From positions 1-31,768 of IMG/VR virus record IMGVR_UViG_3300007522_000043: a stretch of 31,768 nt of DNA. One strand, written 5' to 3'. Position numbers and translations under genes: made by a program. Source of the stretch: a virus. Positions 1 to 8,387 of this stretch are shown here, piece by piece. The notes beneath the pieces were generated by a model, which worked only from the letters and a program-made list of their open reading frames with translations, was not told the origin of the DNA and made no database searches. Each line of letters starts with the position of its first letter. Position 1 is the stretch's first letter.

Positions 1-86
1 CGAGTATTAATCGTTAATGCTGGAGGAGACACAGGTCTCACTCCAAGATATGCTAAAGGATTTCTCCCATCTAATCTTAATGCCAT
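1..86 (-). CDS. Start of a phage tail/fibre structural protein (partial, runs off the left edge)
   Basis: Only the first 28 codons are inside the window, beginning MALRLDGRNPLAYLGV and followed by a Pro-rich RPVSPP stretch. An AGGAGAGG Shine-Dalgarno sequence lies just upstream of the ATG at 86, 10 bases after the stop of the preceding Gly-rich adhesin gene, so it is the next cistron of the leftward fibre operon. The RxPxAYLGVxxxxPP opening resembles the N-terminus of tail-fibre or virion-surface proteins that I recall from podoviruses with N4-gp56-type capsids. That recollection is family knowledge, not a search. The rest of the gene lies beyond base 1, so its function cannot be stated further. 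Confidence 0.7.
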   Translation of the reverse strand, partial: MALRLDGRNPLAYLGVRPVSPPALTINT

Positions 87-96
87 AACCTCTCCT

Positions 97-1152
97 CTAT
101 TTCCATTCAATAATAAGTGCATAACCAACTGCACCATCACCACCAGCTCCAGCAGTATTACCAGTTACAGCACCACCACCGCCAGCTCCGCCCCCGCCAG
201 GCCATCCACCAGCACCACCAGCTCCGCCGTTAGTTGAAGCACCACCGCCGCCGCCGCCGCCGCCGCCGCTACCACCAGTTGGATAAGTAACACCACCAGA
301 GTTTGAATCATTTCCGGCACTACCTGCAGTACCCGTATCACCAGCTGCACCAACACCACCAGCAATAACTGTTAATCCACCTGTATGAGTAATTCTACCA
401 CCATTCCCACCAGATCTAGCAACAGACGAGTCACCGCCGCCGCCTCCACCACCTCCAGATGGTTGATAAATACCTACCACTACAAGACCTATAGCTCCAA
501 CAGTTACAGTACCATTCCCACCAGCACCATATATAAATCCTGTTATATCACTAGGACGAATCATGTTTAGATTTACCGCTCTTAGTGCCTCGTTTCCGCC
601 AGGTCCACCAGACTCACCATTAACACCTTGTGATGCAATAAATTGATTAGCTCCCCAATAACTTTGACTACTTTGTGAACCATTAGCTCCAGCAGCACCA
701 CCAGCACCACCAGCTGATACATTGACAGTAACTATATTGCCAGCTCCTCCCATTGTAGCAACAGGACCTTCTATTTTTGATGTAGGGGAACCAGTTCCAC
801 CACCGCCTCCATTAGCAGAACCACTTGCACCTACTTGACCACCTGCACCACCTCCTCCTCCAGAGACAAGAAATACAGACATATATTTGGTATCAGCATC
901 AATTGTATGGCTCCTAATACCTGCTGTAGTATATTCAGTCACTTTTATTCCACCACCACCAGCAGATTGAAAGGTAGGTAACGAACTAGCACCAGTTGAG
1001 GTAAGCACCGTTCCAGATGCACCTAATGCAGCGACAGATTGCTGAGCTCCTGTAGCAGTTGTGCCACCACAAATTACTGCATAAGCAGTTTGCGTGGAAC
1101 GATTAGTGCCGCCTTCAACTATAGGTGTCGGACTTTTCTTTTTAAATGACAT
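97..1152 (-). CDS. Glycine-rich tail adhesin (polyglycine domain protein)
   Basis: This 351-residue protein has two parts. Residues 1-70 hold a TPIVEGGTNRSTQTAYAVICGG-type opening, split here as TPIVEGGTNRS then TAYAVICGG, common at the start of phage fibre proteins. Residues 93-351 are extremely glycine-rich, with many GGGGG and GGAGG runs, and end in GYALIIEWK. This matches the glycine-rich domain family, where short Gly runs alternate with beta strands and the chain closes with a conserved IIEW-like strand. In T-even relatives such as the S16 gp38 adhesin, similar runs form polyglycine-II helices that carry host-recognition loops, so receptor binding is a reasonable inference. An AAGGAG ribosome site precedes the ATG. 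It is the seventh leftward gene of the fibre cluster. The non-Gly loops near residues 160-240 are the likely variable contact regions. Confidence 0.8.
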   Translation of the reverse strand: MSFKKKSPTPIVEGGTNRSTQTAYAVICGGTTATGAQQSVAALGASGTVLTSTGASSLPTFQSAGGGGIKVTEYTTAGIRSHTIDADTKYMSVFLVSGGGGGAGGQVGASGSANGGGGGTGSPTSKIEGPVATMGGAGNIVTVNVSAGGAGGAAGANGSQSSQSYWGANQFIASQGVNGESGGPGGNEALRAVNLNMIRPSDITGFIYGAGGNGTVTVGAIGLVVVGIYQPSGGGGGGGGDSSVARSGGNGGRITHTGGLTVIAGGVGAAGDTGTAGSAGNDSNSGGVTYPTGGSGGGGGGGGGASTNGGAGGAGGWPGGGGAGGGGAVTGNTAGAGGDGAVGYALIIEWK

Positions 1153-1162
1153 TATAATCTCC

Positions 1163-2599
1163 TTAAATTATCAAATATTTTGTACCATCAAATAAAGCAG
1201 TAATTGACTGAAATGCTGTATTCATAACTTGTGATGTAGCACCGTCAATCGTAACTACGCCACCCACTGTTGTAATCGTAATATTATTAGTAACTGCATC
1301 ACCCGTTGAGTCTTTAATATATACAACTCGTCCAGTCGTTGGAGCATTAGGTAAATTAACCGTTACTACACCAGCACTTACATTACATGCAATAACGATA
1401 TCTGTATCTAAAACTGTATACGGCGAAGCAGCATCATTTACTGAAGTTATAGCAAGATCTTTAAGCGCAATTGTTCCATTACGATCTTGAACCGTCAATG
1501 TACGAACTGTAGCTGTTGCAATCCCAGAAGCTTCAAATGCAATTTTTTTACTATTATCGCCATTATCAAAAATACGAAATGTATTATCAGCAAACTCTAC
1601 TCCACCACCACTACCACTACCACTACCACCAGCAATAATAGAAGGAACTAGACCGCGTAAATTAATCGTAGAACCAATTTTAGTCCACGTACCACCGGCA
1701 CTAGTTTGATGTCGTAAGTTAAATTTTGCTATGAGAAAACCAGTACCTTTAAATACAGGGGGAATAGTAAAGTTGGTATAGTTATTTGCATCAGCTAGCA
1801 ACAAATCATCAGTTCCATACGTTCCAGAAGGAAGATTAACAAAGAGCTTAGAGTCACCCGTATTTTTATTAACTACACCCCAAATAACAAGCGCAAAATA
1901 TCTATTAGACATTGATACACCAAGTGAATCAGTCAACAGAGTATTTAAATCAGTCGTAACAGTATAGGCAGCTACTGAGTCATTGACGACGTACATATTA
2001 GGAGTTCCTGTAAATGCAGGAAAGACATGGTCATGTAATTGAAGTATTTTACCAGCAGTAGAAGTAAATATAACATTGTCAGGTGAGGCACCATTAGGGG
2101 TAATAGTCAATGTTGGATCAACTCCACTTATCCACGATGAATTTTGCTCTCTAATCCAAAAGTTTATATCACTCACATGGCCTTGATTAGCTTGATTAAC
2201 AGTATGGTTTGTCCATGAACGTAACTGGTAAGAGCCTTGAGTCTGTAAAGATGCAGCACTCTGACACAAAACTGTTGCTAATGGAGCATGCTCTGTAGCT
2301 GGCCATCCAACCGTACTTGCTGTCAGTGTTTTTGAAGATTGTAAAAAATAAATATAATTAATTTGAGGGGATGAGTTAGAGCCTGCAGTCAATGTTAATG
2401 TAGCAGCTGGAGTTGTATCGTAATTATAAAATCCATCAGAAAAAACAAAGGTTAAATCACCTCCTGATGCTTTCTCTATTGATAAAGTAATCGTTGTTCC
2501 ATCAGATGCTACAGTAATAGAAACAGTATCTAATGTAGAACCATTCCATGAAAATACCGCTGTATCCCTAGTATCATCAGTTAAAGCATTATATGCCAT
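1163..2599 (-). CDS. Tail fibre protein
   Basis: I start this 478-residue protein at the ATG of MAYNALTDDTRD, which has AGGAAA at proper spacing. A start 15 codons upstream would overlap the previous gene and lacks such a site. The body contains WPATEHAPLATVLCQ, a Gly-rich hinge (GGSGSGSGGG) near residues 330-340 and ALVIWGVV/GFLIAKFNLRHQ strands, a combination I associate with phage virion-surface proteins. The last 95 residues form a beta domain (VNLPNAPTTGRVVYIKD, TNNITI, TIDGA) that is clearly homologous to the C-terminus of the next upstream gene at 2607-3212, showing domain duplication in the cluster. It probably trimerises as a tail fibre or appendage. No enzymatic motif is visible. 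The receptor is unknown. Confidence 0.75.
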   Translation of the reverse strand: MAYNALTDDTRDTAVFSWNGSTLDTVSITVASDGTTITLSIEKASGGDLTFVFSDGFYNYDTTPAATLTLTAGSNSSPQINYIYFLQSSKTLTASTVGWPATEHAPLATVLCQSAASLQTQGSYQLRSWTNHTVNQANQGHVSDINFWIREQNSSWISGVDPTLTITPNGASPDNVIFTSTAGKILQLHDHVFPAFTGTPNMYVVNDSVAAYTVTTDLNTLLTDSLGVSMSNRYFALVIWGVVNKNTGDSKLFVNLPSGTYGTDDLLLADANNYTNFTIPPVFKGTGFLIAKFNLRHQTSAGGTWTKIGSTINLRGLVPSIIAGGSGSGSGGGVEFADNTFRIFDNGDNSKKIAFEASGIATATVRTLTVQDRNGTIALKDLAITSVNDAASPYTVLDTDIVIACNVSAGVVTVNLPNAPTTGRVVYIKDSTGDAVTNNITITTVGGVVTIDGATSQVMNTAFQSITALFDGTKYLII

Positions 2600-2606
2600 A
2601 GTTTTC

Positions 2607-3212
2607 CTAGTAAATTTTGTATTCAGTACCTGAAAAAATAACATTAATCGATTGATATGCGGCAGTCATTACGTAAGTTGTAGCGCCGTCAATCGTAACC
2701 GTACCACCGACTGTCGTAAGCGTAATATTATTAGTTGCAGCATTACCCGTAGCATCTTTAATATTATAAAATCGACCAGTAGATGGAGCGTTTGGTAGAT
2801 TAACCTGCTTAGCCCCGCCAGAAGTATCTACACCTACAAACTGATCAGCTGCTAACACCACATAAGGCGTCGTCGTAACTGCCGTATAAGACAGCTCTTT
2901 AGCTGCTACTGAATTAATAGTAACTGTACTGCCAGTACCAGAAGTCGTAACATTGGTGCCACCCAGAATATTTAAAATACTTGAAGCCGGTACCGCAGAA
3001 CCACTATTAGTATTAAATTGATTAGGTACAGCATCTGATAACATAACCGTAAGATTAAAAAGACCTGCGTTACCTACAACAGATACATCACCTGTTCCAA
3101 TTAAGTTTATATTGCCTGAACCGTTAGGTCCAATTGCACCACCAGAGTTACCAGTTAGTGTTTTCACATCACTAATATTAACACCAAGCGAATATTGTCC
3201 AGCATTACTCAT
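2607..3212 (-). CDS. Short tail fibre/appendage protein with two duplicated modules
   Basis: The 201 residues split into two modules, each shared with a neighbour. Residues 15-102 (TGNSGGAIGPNGSGNINLIG, then GTGSTVTINS) align with the N-terminus of the 762-residue beta-helix fibre at 3620-5908. Residues 105-201 (QVNLPNAPSTGRFYNIKD, TIDGATTYVM) align with the C-terminus of the 478-residue fibre at 1163-2599. The protein therefore looks like a minimal fibre: an attachment module plus a terminal beta domain, without a long shaft. An AAGGAG site precedes the ATG and the stop lies 7 bases before the next gene, so translation is probably coupled. A role in the tail appendage is inferred from these relationships and position. 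Confidence 0.72.
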   Translation of the reverse strand: MSNAGQYSLGVNISDVKTLTGNSGGAIGPNGSGNINLIGTGDVSVVGNAGLFNLTVMLSDAVPNQFNTNSGSAVPASSILNILGGTNVTTSGTGSTVTINSVAAKELSYTAVTTTPYVVLAADQFVGVDTSGGAKQVNLPNAPSTGRFYNIKDATGNAATNNITLTTVGGTVTIDGATTYVMTAAYQSINVIFSGTEYKIY

Positions 3213-3249
3213 TTCGTAACTCCTTAATAATTAATTTCATATGTGTTCC

Positions 3250-3588
3250 TTAATCTAACGATCCGTACATAATGCTAAAATAAACTGAACCACTAGATGG
3301 AGCGCCAACTTGTTTTACATAAAGTCTTTCTCCTTCAGCTAAGAAGAATCCATTACTCTGTGTTTTATTAGCTGCAATATCTAATACGAGAAATCCATTA
3401 GAAGGTAACGGAAAATGATCCGTTACACCATCAAAAGAGAACTGTAATAATACGTCGGTTAAATTTTGAACAAATATTTGGCGTGCAGGCTTATTTAAAG
3501 AAGATCCAACTCCCATATATCCAGCAGCAATGGAACCAAACGCAAGTGATCGTTGTTCATCAAACCTAAATCTAATTGCTAAAGACAT
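3250..3588 (-). CDS. Small beta-rich virion protein, paralogue of the 5946-6281 gene
   Basis: A 112-residue protein without signal peptide or membrane segment. It shares its whole length with the 111-residue product at 5946-6281: the I-VQN-T, F-DG--DHFP, FL-LD and Y-KQ-G-PSSGSVY-S--YG positions are conserved, so the two genes are diverged duplicates that now sit on either side of the beta-helix fibre gene. The pattern of short strands and a DHFP loop suits a small decoration or fibre-associated beta-sandwich. I cannot name a characterised family. An AAGGA ribosome site precedes the ATG. A structural role is inferred from context. Confidence 0.65.
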   Translation of the reverse strand: MSLAIRFRFDEQRSLAFGSIAAGYMGVGSSLNKPARQIFVQNLTDVLLQFSFDGVTDHFPLPSNGFLVLDIAANKTQSNGFFLAEGERLYVKQVGAPSSGSVYFSIMYGSLD

Positions 3589-3619
3589 AATATTTTCCTT
3601 TTACATTTAAAAGTAACAA

Positions 3620-5908
3620 CTAACTAATAGTGCAGGTACCAACATTTTTAGTAAAGGCGGTTACGCCTGTTCCAGTATAATATTCTGCTAGGGCAGTTGC
3701 TGAAAAATTAATCGATTCTAATAACGTGGTACAATTAACATCATAATACACATTTGTGCATCTGTTATGGCCACCAGCTGTAGTCCTTAGCCCTAATCCA
3801 TCTGTGCCAAAATTAGCTTTAACTCCTCCTCTATTGTGCTCTAGTATAAGATCTCGCTTTGCCTCAAGAGCAAGATCCTGCAAAAGAACACCTGCCCCAC
3901 CGTTATTGTCACCAGAACCATTAGCTTGACCACCTTGATTGAAATAAAATTCAATATTTCGAGTGGCCCGTATGTCCAAATTACCTTCAAGCCAAACACC
4001 TTGTCCACCTGCTGAACCAACACCACTACCAGATCCAGCTCCACCAACATTTCTAGTAAAAATTATAGAGCCTGATGCGTTAATTACTGCTCCAATTGCT
4101 GATGCCTTTTTGAAACCAGCCCCAGCGTTAAAGGTAGCACCACCTGAATTAGCTCCTACATTATCTGTTGCAATAAAATTCTCAGCTGTATATAGACCAC
4201 CATCAATAGAGATACCATTACCAGCAAATTCACCAGCACTAGTACCCCCCCGATTTTCATAAAATGAAATAATATTTGTAGCAGTTATTGTAGCAGCAAG
4301 TTGAACAGCATTTCCACCAAAGTTTCCAAGATTGTTAGCAGCACCATTACCACCAGTATTTCCGTAAAAATTTACAGTATTAGAAGCTTTAATATTATTT
4401 GCTGCAAGAGGTAATTGTATGAGGCCTTTGCCTCCATTTGTACCACCATTACCACCAGTATTATTAAAGACTAATAGATTTGATACATTAATTTGGGCAC
4501 CGTTAAGGATTAATGCCTCTCCTCCAGTTCCTGAAACACTATTGCCAGCAACATTTTTAGACATTAATAGATTTGCTGCACTTATATCCATATCATTAAA
4601 AGTCACAGCTGATGATCCAACAACGTCAGAAACTCCCGTTGATGCTCCACCCTGATTTTCTATGAAATTACAATCAGCACTTCCCACTACTGAAGAATCT
4701 GTTGCAAAAATAATAGCGCTTGATGGAGCAACTGTTGATGCTGAATCGACACCTCTATTCCTTAAAAAAACAATATCTCTTGCAGAGTTGATTGTTCCCA
4801 AAATATCTACACCAGTTGCAACGCTAGCAGCACCAATTGCACCAGTATTAGCCAGTGCTAATAAAATACCACCACAATTCACAGTTCCGTTAATACGACA
4901 ACCTGCACCACCAGCAAATGAACCGCCAGTACTTGCTCCACCAACACCATTTCTGATAGTTATATCCGTGTCCGCTGTTATTGTACCACCAATAAGCACA
5001 CCGACGCCTCCAGCACTATTACTACTATCACCGCCTTTATTGTTTTTAAATTTGATATCTTTAGATGAGGCTATTGTTCCAGCAACTTCTACTGCATGGT
5101 TTTGTCCTGTGCCTGCAGCAACAATATAATTACAGATTAAGCAATCAAGAACTTTATTCGACGCATTGCCGATATTTCCTGCAATATCAACCTGTTTATT
5201 TTGGCTTAAGCCATCAAATATAATACTCCCTTTAACAATTAAGGTTTTAGTTGTAGCAATCGTAACATTACCACCAATAACGGTGAGATCACCATTAATT
5301 GTAAGATCTTCACTAACTGTAAAGTCACCATTAACAATTATATTTGCATCAATAATATTTGATCCTGCTGCAGTAGTTAATGTTAGATTTGGATAATTCG
5401 CTCCAGTTATTCCTGTAATAGTTCCAATCACTGAAATAGAAGCTTTATTAGCTACTTCGGCAATTACTTCTACATTGTTAGCAATAGATATAGTAAGGTT
5501 ATTTGATGAATTTAGATCAAAGTTAGCATTTACAACTATAGTTTTTTTCAAAAACATAGAACTTTTTATTTCAAATGCTGTAATAATCGAAGGATCTGGC
5601 TCAGAGTTAATGGTTACTGTAGATCCTGACCCTGAAGTATTTATTAATGTACCGCCTAAAACATTTAATATATTTAAAGCAGGTGAAGCATTTCCAGAAT
5701 CGGTTGTAAATGTATTAGCTAGAGTTCCAAGAGCACTAATAGTAAGGGTATTAGTTGCAGAATTACCAACTACTGACATATCTCCTGACCCAACAAGATT
5801 AATGTTAAATGTGCCATCTGGCCCAACAGCTCCACCACTATTTCCAGTAACAGTTTGAATATTACTAGAAGATGATCCTGAAATTATAAAATTACCGGAT
5901 TGACTCAT
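3620..5908 (-). CDS. Large beta-helix tail fibre with Pmp-like FxxN/GG repeats
   Basis: The 762-residue product begins with an attachment module (residues 15-102) shared with the 2607-3212 protein. Residues 130-250 are a strand-rich region of the kind GDFTVSEDLTINGDLTVIGG, suggesting stacked beta-helix coils. From about residue 287 to 695 come about a dozen repeats of roughly 35 residues, each containing a version of FxxNxGG: FKNNKGG 287, FLRNRG 381, FIENQGG 415, FYGNTGG 514, FYENRGG 549, FTRNVGG 617, FYFNQGG 654. A GG-A/G-hydrophobic motif follows about 15 residues later. FxxN and GGA(I/L/V) motifs are the hallmark of chlamydial polymorphic outer-membrane adhesins, which are beta-helices. 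No autotransporter barrel or signal peptide is present, so this is a virion fibre rather than a bacterial Pmp. An AGGAGAT site precedes the ATG. Confidence 0.78.
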   Translation of the reverse strand: MSQSGNFIISGSSSSNIQTVTGNSGGAVGPDGTFNINLVGSGDMSVVGNSATNTLTISALGTLANTFTTDSGNASPALNILNVLGGTLINTSGSGSTVTINSEPDPSIITAFEIKSSMFLKKTIVVNANFDLNSSNNLTISIANNVEVIAEVANKASISVIGTITGITGANYPNLTLTTAAGSNIIDANIIVNGDFTVSEDLTINGDLTVIGGNVTIATTKTLIVKGSIIFDGLSQNKQVDIAGNIGNASNKVLDCLICNYIVAAGTGQNHAVEVAGTIASSKDIKFKNNKGGDSSNSAGGVGVLIGGTITADTDITIRNGVGGASTGGSFAGGAGCRINGTVNCGGILLALANTGAIGAASVATGVDILGTINSARDIVFLRNRGVDSASTVAPSSAIIFATDSSVVGSADCNFIENQGGASTGVSDVVGSSAVTFNDMDISAANLLMSKNVAGNSVSGTGGEALILNGAQINVSNLLVFNNTGGNGGTNGGKGLIQLPLAANNIKASNTVNFYGNTGGNGAANNLGNFGGNAVQLAATITATNIISFYENRGGTSAGEFAGNGISIDGGLYTAENFIATDNVGANSGGATFNAGAGFKKASAIGAVINASGSIIFTRNVGGAGSGSGVGSAGGQGVWLEGNLDIRATRNIEFYFNQGGQANGSGDNNGGAGVLLQDLALEAKRDLILEHNRGGVKANFGTDGLGLRTTAGGHNRCTNVYYDVNCTTLLESINFSATALAEYYTGTGVTAFTKNVGTCTIS

Positions 5909-5945
5909 TGTATATCTCCTACTATATAATTATAAATTATGATCA

Positions 5946-6281
5946 TTATCTTTTTCCATAATAAAGAGATACGTAAACTGAACCAGAAGATGGTATTCCT
6001 AATTGTTTTGCATAAAACTGTGTACCAACACTCAAGAACAATCCACTCTCAGTTGGATGATTAGTAGTTACATCGAGAAGCAAAAAAGATCCTGCAGCTA
6101 TGGGGAAATGATCATTTATTCCATCATAAGATATCCATATAGCAGCATTAGTAAAATTTTGAACATGAATAATACTATTGGGTCTGGTTGTACCTGTACC
6201 TATTGGAGTATAGGTTGCTAAGATAGATGCGCCTGCAAGTTCTCTGCAAGTCTCAACTCTTAATTGCTTTCCTATAGACAT
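5946..6281 (-). CDS. Small beta-rich virion protein, paralogue of the 3250-3588 gene
   Basis: A 111-residue soluble protein, similar end to end to the 112-residue product at 3250-3588. Shared positions include VQNFTN/VQNLTD, YDGINDHFP/FDGVTDHFP and KQLGIPSSGSVYVS/KQVGAPSSGSVYFS. The pair flanks the beta-helix fibre gene, which suggests a duplication during growth of the fibre cluster. Fold and role are unknown to me. Context suggests a decoration, chaperone or adaptor for the fibres. AAGGA precedes the ATG. The terminator-like hairpin at 6306-6344 sits between its start and the end of the upstream gene, so it may be transcribed partly from its own promoter. Confidence 0.65.
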   Translation of the reverse strand: MSIGKQLRVETCRELAGASILATYTPIGTGTTRPNSIIHVQNFTNAAIWISYDGINDHFPIAAGSFLLLDVTTNHPTESGLFLSVGTQFYAKQLGIPSSGSVYVSLYYGKR

Positions 6282-6305
6282 AATATTCCTTATATAAATT
6301 ATATT

Positions 6306-6344
6306 AAATAATAGGCTTGCTCATAGTTAGCAAGCCTATTATTT
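6306..6344 (-). terminator. 16-bp perfect hairpin, probable terminator or attenuator
   Basis: Arms 6306-6321 and 6329-6344 are perfectly complementary over 16 bp around a 7-base loop. A GC-containing core (AGGCTTGCT) is nearest the loop and A/T-rich ends make U-rich tails possible on both strands. It starts 20 bases after the stop of the 577-residue fibre gene, so it can end or attenuate minus-strand transcription before the downstream fibre genes. There is no plus-strand gene ending here. Confidence 0.7.
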
Positions 6345-6364
6345 TCAAAAGTTGTAAATTGCTT

Positions 6365-8098
6365 CTACGCAACAGTCGTTACTGCAGTCCAAGTTGTTCC
6401 AGCGTTTGTATTCACATACATACGACTAGTTGTAGTAGAACCATCAGATCTTAAATACAGGCTACCTTTAGGAGCAGAGATAGTTGGGGCACCTGTTCCA
6501 ACGTAAATACCTGCAGTCTGAGTTCCGTTGCTTAAAGTTACACCAGCAGCAGCAGTAGTTGTAACAGATACACCACCAGCAGCTGCACTAATTTGTACAG
6601 CATTAGCAGCTGCTTCGCCACCACTTATTAGAACTGAACCACTTGTATTTGTAATAGATGTATCAACACCAACTCCACCACCATCAGTGATAGCTGTAGA
6701 TGTTCCTGAGGTAATAGCAACACCACCAACATCAGAGACTACTGCTATACTATCTGTTGAATTACCTTGTTGAGCGCGAATTCTAATTTTCTCCGAAGTT
6801 CCACTATTAGCATGTAAATAGATTGCATCAGCAGTATCTGCTGCTGACCTAGCTGTAACTACTCCAGCAGAGTTTATAAGAATTCCACCTTGTGAAGTAT
6901 TTATGCTTATTGCCTCTCCAGAAAATAAAGAAGAAGCAATGTTGACTTGAGTTCCTCCGTCAATATCTATTCCACTGGTAGATTGCAGACTTACACCAGT
7001 GTTTCCAGTTAAAGTAATACCACCAAGAGTAGCTGTTAAATCAATTGCAGATAAACTACTACCTTGCTGTGAATGAAGCTTGAGTGTTTCACTTGATCCA
7101 GCGTCAACATGTAAATAAATTGCCTCTACAGCATTTAAGTTTGATTTAACAGTTACAGCATTAGTGTTTTGAATTGAGATTGGTTCTCCAGAACCACCAA
7201 CAGCTTGGATAGATATCCCACCAGCACCTGCAAGTAAAGAAATAGCGTTTGCTATATTTTCACCACCAGAAATATTTACTGAACCAGCAGTACTAATGAT
7301 ATCGATATCAGCACCAGCAGCACCACCAGCAGTAATATCAATACCTGCTCCAGCTGTAGGGTTAGCAATAGAAATAGAGTCAGCAGCCGCTTCAGTTGCA
7401 GCTAATGAAATTGAACCGCCAGTTGCATTAAGTTGGATGTCTGCAGAAGCACCGATTACATTCCATGCTGATGTTAATACAGCATCAAATTGTACACCAC
7501 CAGAACCAGCAATTAAGTTAACAGCTGAGCTCGCGGCTAAACCAGATTGAATCTGAATACCACCAGCAGTAGATGTAAGATCTAAAGAATCTGCTGAAGT
7601 ACCCTGAGAAACCGTAAGATTCATTGTCTCTGCAGGTCCACCATTTGTAGAGAATGCTACAGCAGGAGCAGTGTTTGATGTAGAAGCAAATGTAATTGCG
7701 CTTCCTGAAGTAATATCAAAATCACCATTAATAATGGTATCACCAGTAACAGTAAGATTACTTGCTAGTACTACAGCACCCGTTACATTTAATGTGCCAC
7801 CAAGAACAGTATTACCACCAGCGTTAACTGTTAATACATTACCTGAACCACCAGTAACGGTTAGTGCAGCTACAGAAGAACCAGCAGTAGCTGCTGTTGT
7901 CCAAGTTGCAGATCCAGCTGTCACACTTGTTAATATGAAGAAATCGTTACTTGCTTTATTAGTCCAAATTGTGCCTATCTCAGCATAATCAGATACCGTA
8001 GGGTTTCTAGTCGAAACAATTGGTTGAGGAGCAAGTTTCTGTAATGCATTATCTATCCCATATGCAACATTAGTTCTAGATTTTCTGTTTACTGCCAT
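6365..8098 (-). CDS. Tail fibre with repetitive beta-solenoid shaft
   Basis: A 577-residue protein with an N-terminal module (residues 1-70: NPTVSDYAEIGTIWTN, then FFILTSVTAGSATW) that I recognise as a common phage fibre attachment segment. A long shaft rich in Gly, Ala, Ser, Thr and Ile follows, with about 70-130-residue repeats such as AIYLHxxxGxxE followed by QQGxSxxxI and GGIxI. The C-terminal 50 residues (GAPTISAPKGSLYLRSDG, RMYVNT, TTWTAVTT) are typical of a terminal domain in phage tail proteins. It is the first gene of the leftward fibre operon. The region upstream of its ATG is shared with the divergent RHH gene and holds a 13-bp repeated site, so it may be controlled by that regulator. 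There are no enzymatic motifs. Confidence 0.78.
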   Translation of the reverse strand: MAVNRKSRTNVAYGIDNALQKLAPQPIVSTRNPTVSDYAEIGTIWTNKASNDFFILTSVTAGSATWTTAATAGSSVAALTVTGGSGNVLTVNAGGNTVLGGTLNVTGAVVLASNLTVTGDTIINGDFDITSGSAITFASTSNTAPAVAFSTNGGPAETMNLTVSQGTSADSLDLTSTAGGIQIQSGLAASSAVNLIAGSGGVQFDAVLTSAWNVIGASADIQLNATGGSISLAATEAAADSISIANPTAGAGIDITAGGAAGADIDIISTAGSVNISGGENIANAISLLAGAGGISIQAVGGSGEPISIQNTNAVTVKSNLNAVEAIYLHVDAGSSETLKLHSQQGSSLSAIDLTATLGGITLTGNTGVSLQSTSGIDIDGGTQVNIASSLFSGEAISINTSQGGILINSAGVVTARSAADTADAIYLHANSGTSEKIRIRAQQGNSTDSIAVVSDVGGVAITSGTSTAITDGGGVGVDTSITNTSGSVLISGGEAAANAVQISAAAGGVSVTTTAAAGVTLSNGTQTAGIYVGTGAPTISAPKGSLYLRSDGSTTTSRMYVNTNAGTTWTAVTTVA

Positions 8099-8177
8099 TA
8101 ATATTCCTTATAGTAAGAATTGAATTTATGTCAGTAAACGAAATTAAGATTAATATGCAATATAATGTTGCAATTAA

Positions 8178-8206
8178 ATGATAATATGATACTATGATAA
8201 TATGAT
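8178..8206. promoter_or_regulatory. Repeated operator candidate between the RHH gene and the fibre operon
   Basis: ATGATAATATGAT occurs twice, at 8178-8190 and 8194-8206, a 13-bp direct repeat with a 16-bp period. It lies 22 bases upstream of the small RHH gene and about 80 bases upstream of the divergent fibre gene. A weak plus-strand promoter, TTGCAA (8168-8173), 16 bases, TACTAT (8190-8195), overlaps it. RHH repressors typically bind such short tandem sites over their own promoter, so autoregulation is inferred. Confidence 0.5.
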
Positions 8207-8227
8207 TAGATAGTAAAGAAAGTTAGA

Positions 8228-8380
8228 ATGAAAACAGAAAATGTACGACTTAACATCCAGATAGATATTAATTTAAGAAGCGAGTTGAAGCAACAAGCTG
8301 CTAAGAGAAATGTACCTTTAAAGATAATTATAACTCGAGCATTAATGGACTGGCTACAAAAACAAAAAAAATACGAATAA
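8228..8380 (+). CDS. Small ribbon-helix-helix (CopG/Arc-type) DNA-binding protein
   Basis: A 50-residue plus-strand protein starting MKTENVRLNIQIDINL. The pattern is that of a ribbon-helix-helix regulator: an N-terminal strand with alternating residues (VRLNIQIDI), helix A (LRSELKQQAAKRN), a turn with VPL, and helix B (KIIITRALMDWLQKQKK). RHH proteins act as dimers whose paired strands sit in the DNA major groove; residues R7, N9 and Q11 are the likely base contacts. It is divergent from the leftward fibre operon and has a 13-bp direct repeat upstream, so it probably represses itself and perhaps the fibre genes. The ribosome site is weak (AAAGAAAG). It is one of only a few plus-strand genes in the window. 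Confidence 0.68.
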   Translation: MKTENVRLNIQIDINLRSELKQQAAKRNVPLKIIITRALMDWLQKQKKYE

Positions 8381-8387
8381 CAATCTT

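Noticed and set aside
2600-2644. Upstream start adding 15 residues to the 1163-2599 fibre gene
   Set aside because: It would overlap the previous gene by 38 bases and lacks a ribosome site, whereas the internal ATG has AGGAAA and the typical MAYNALTDDTRD start.
3963-5129. Several long plus-strand open frames (Pro/Leu/Ala-rich) opposite the beta-helix fibre gene
   Set aside because: They are antisense shadows produced by the regular Gly/Asn/Ala codons of the real gene. They lack ribosome sites and have improbable composition.
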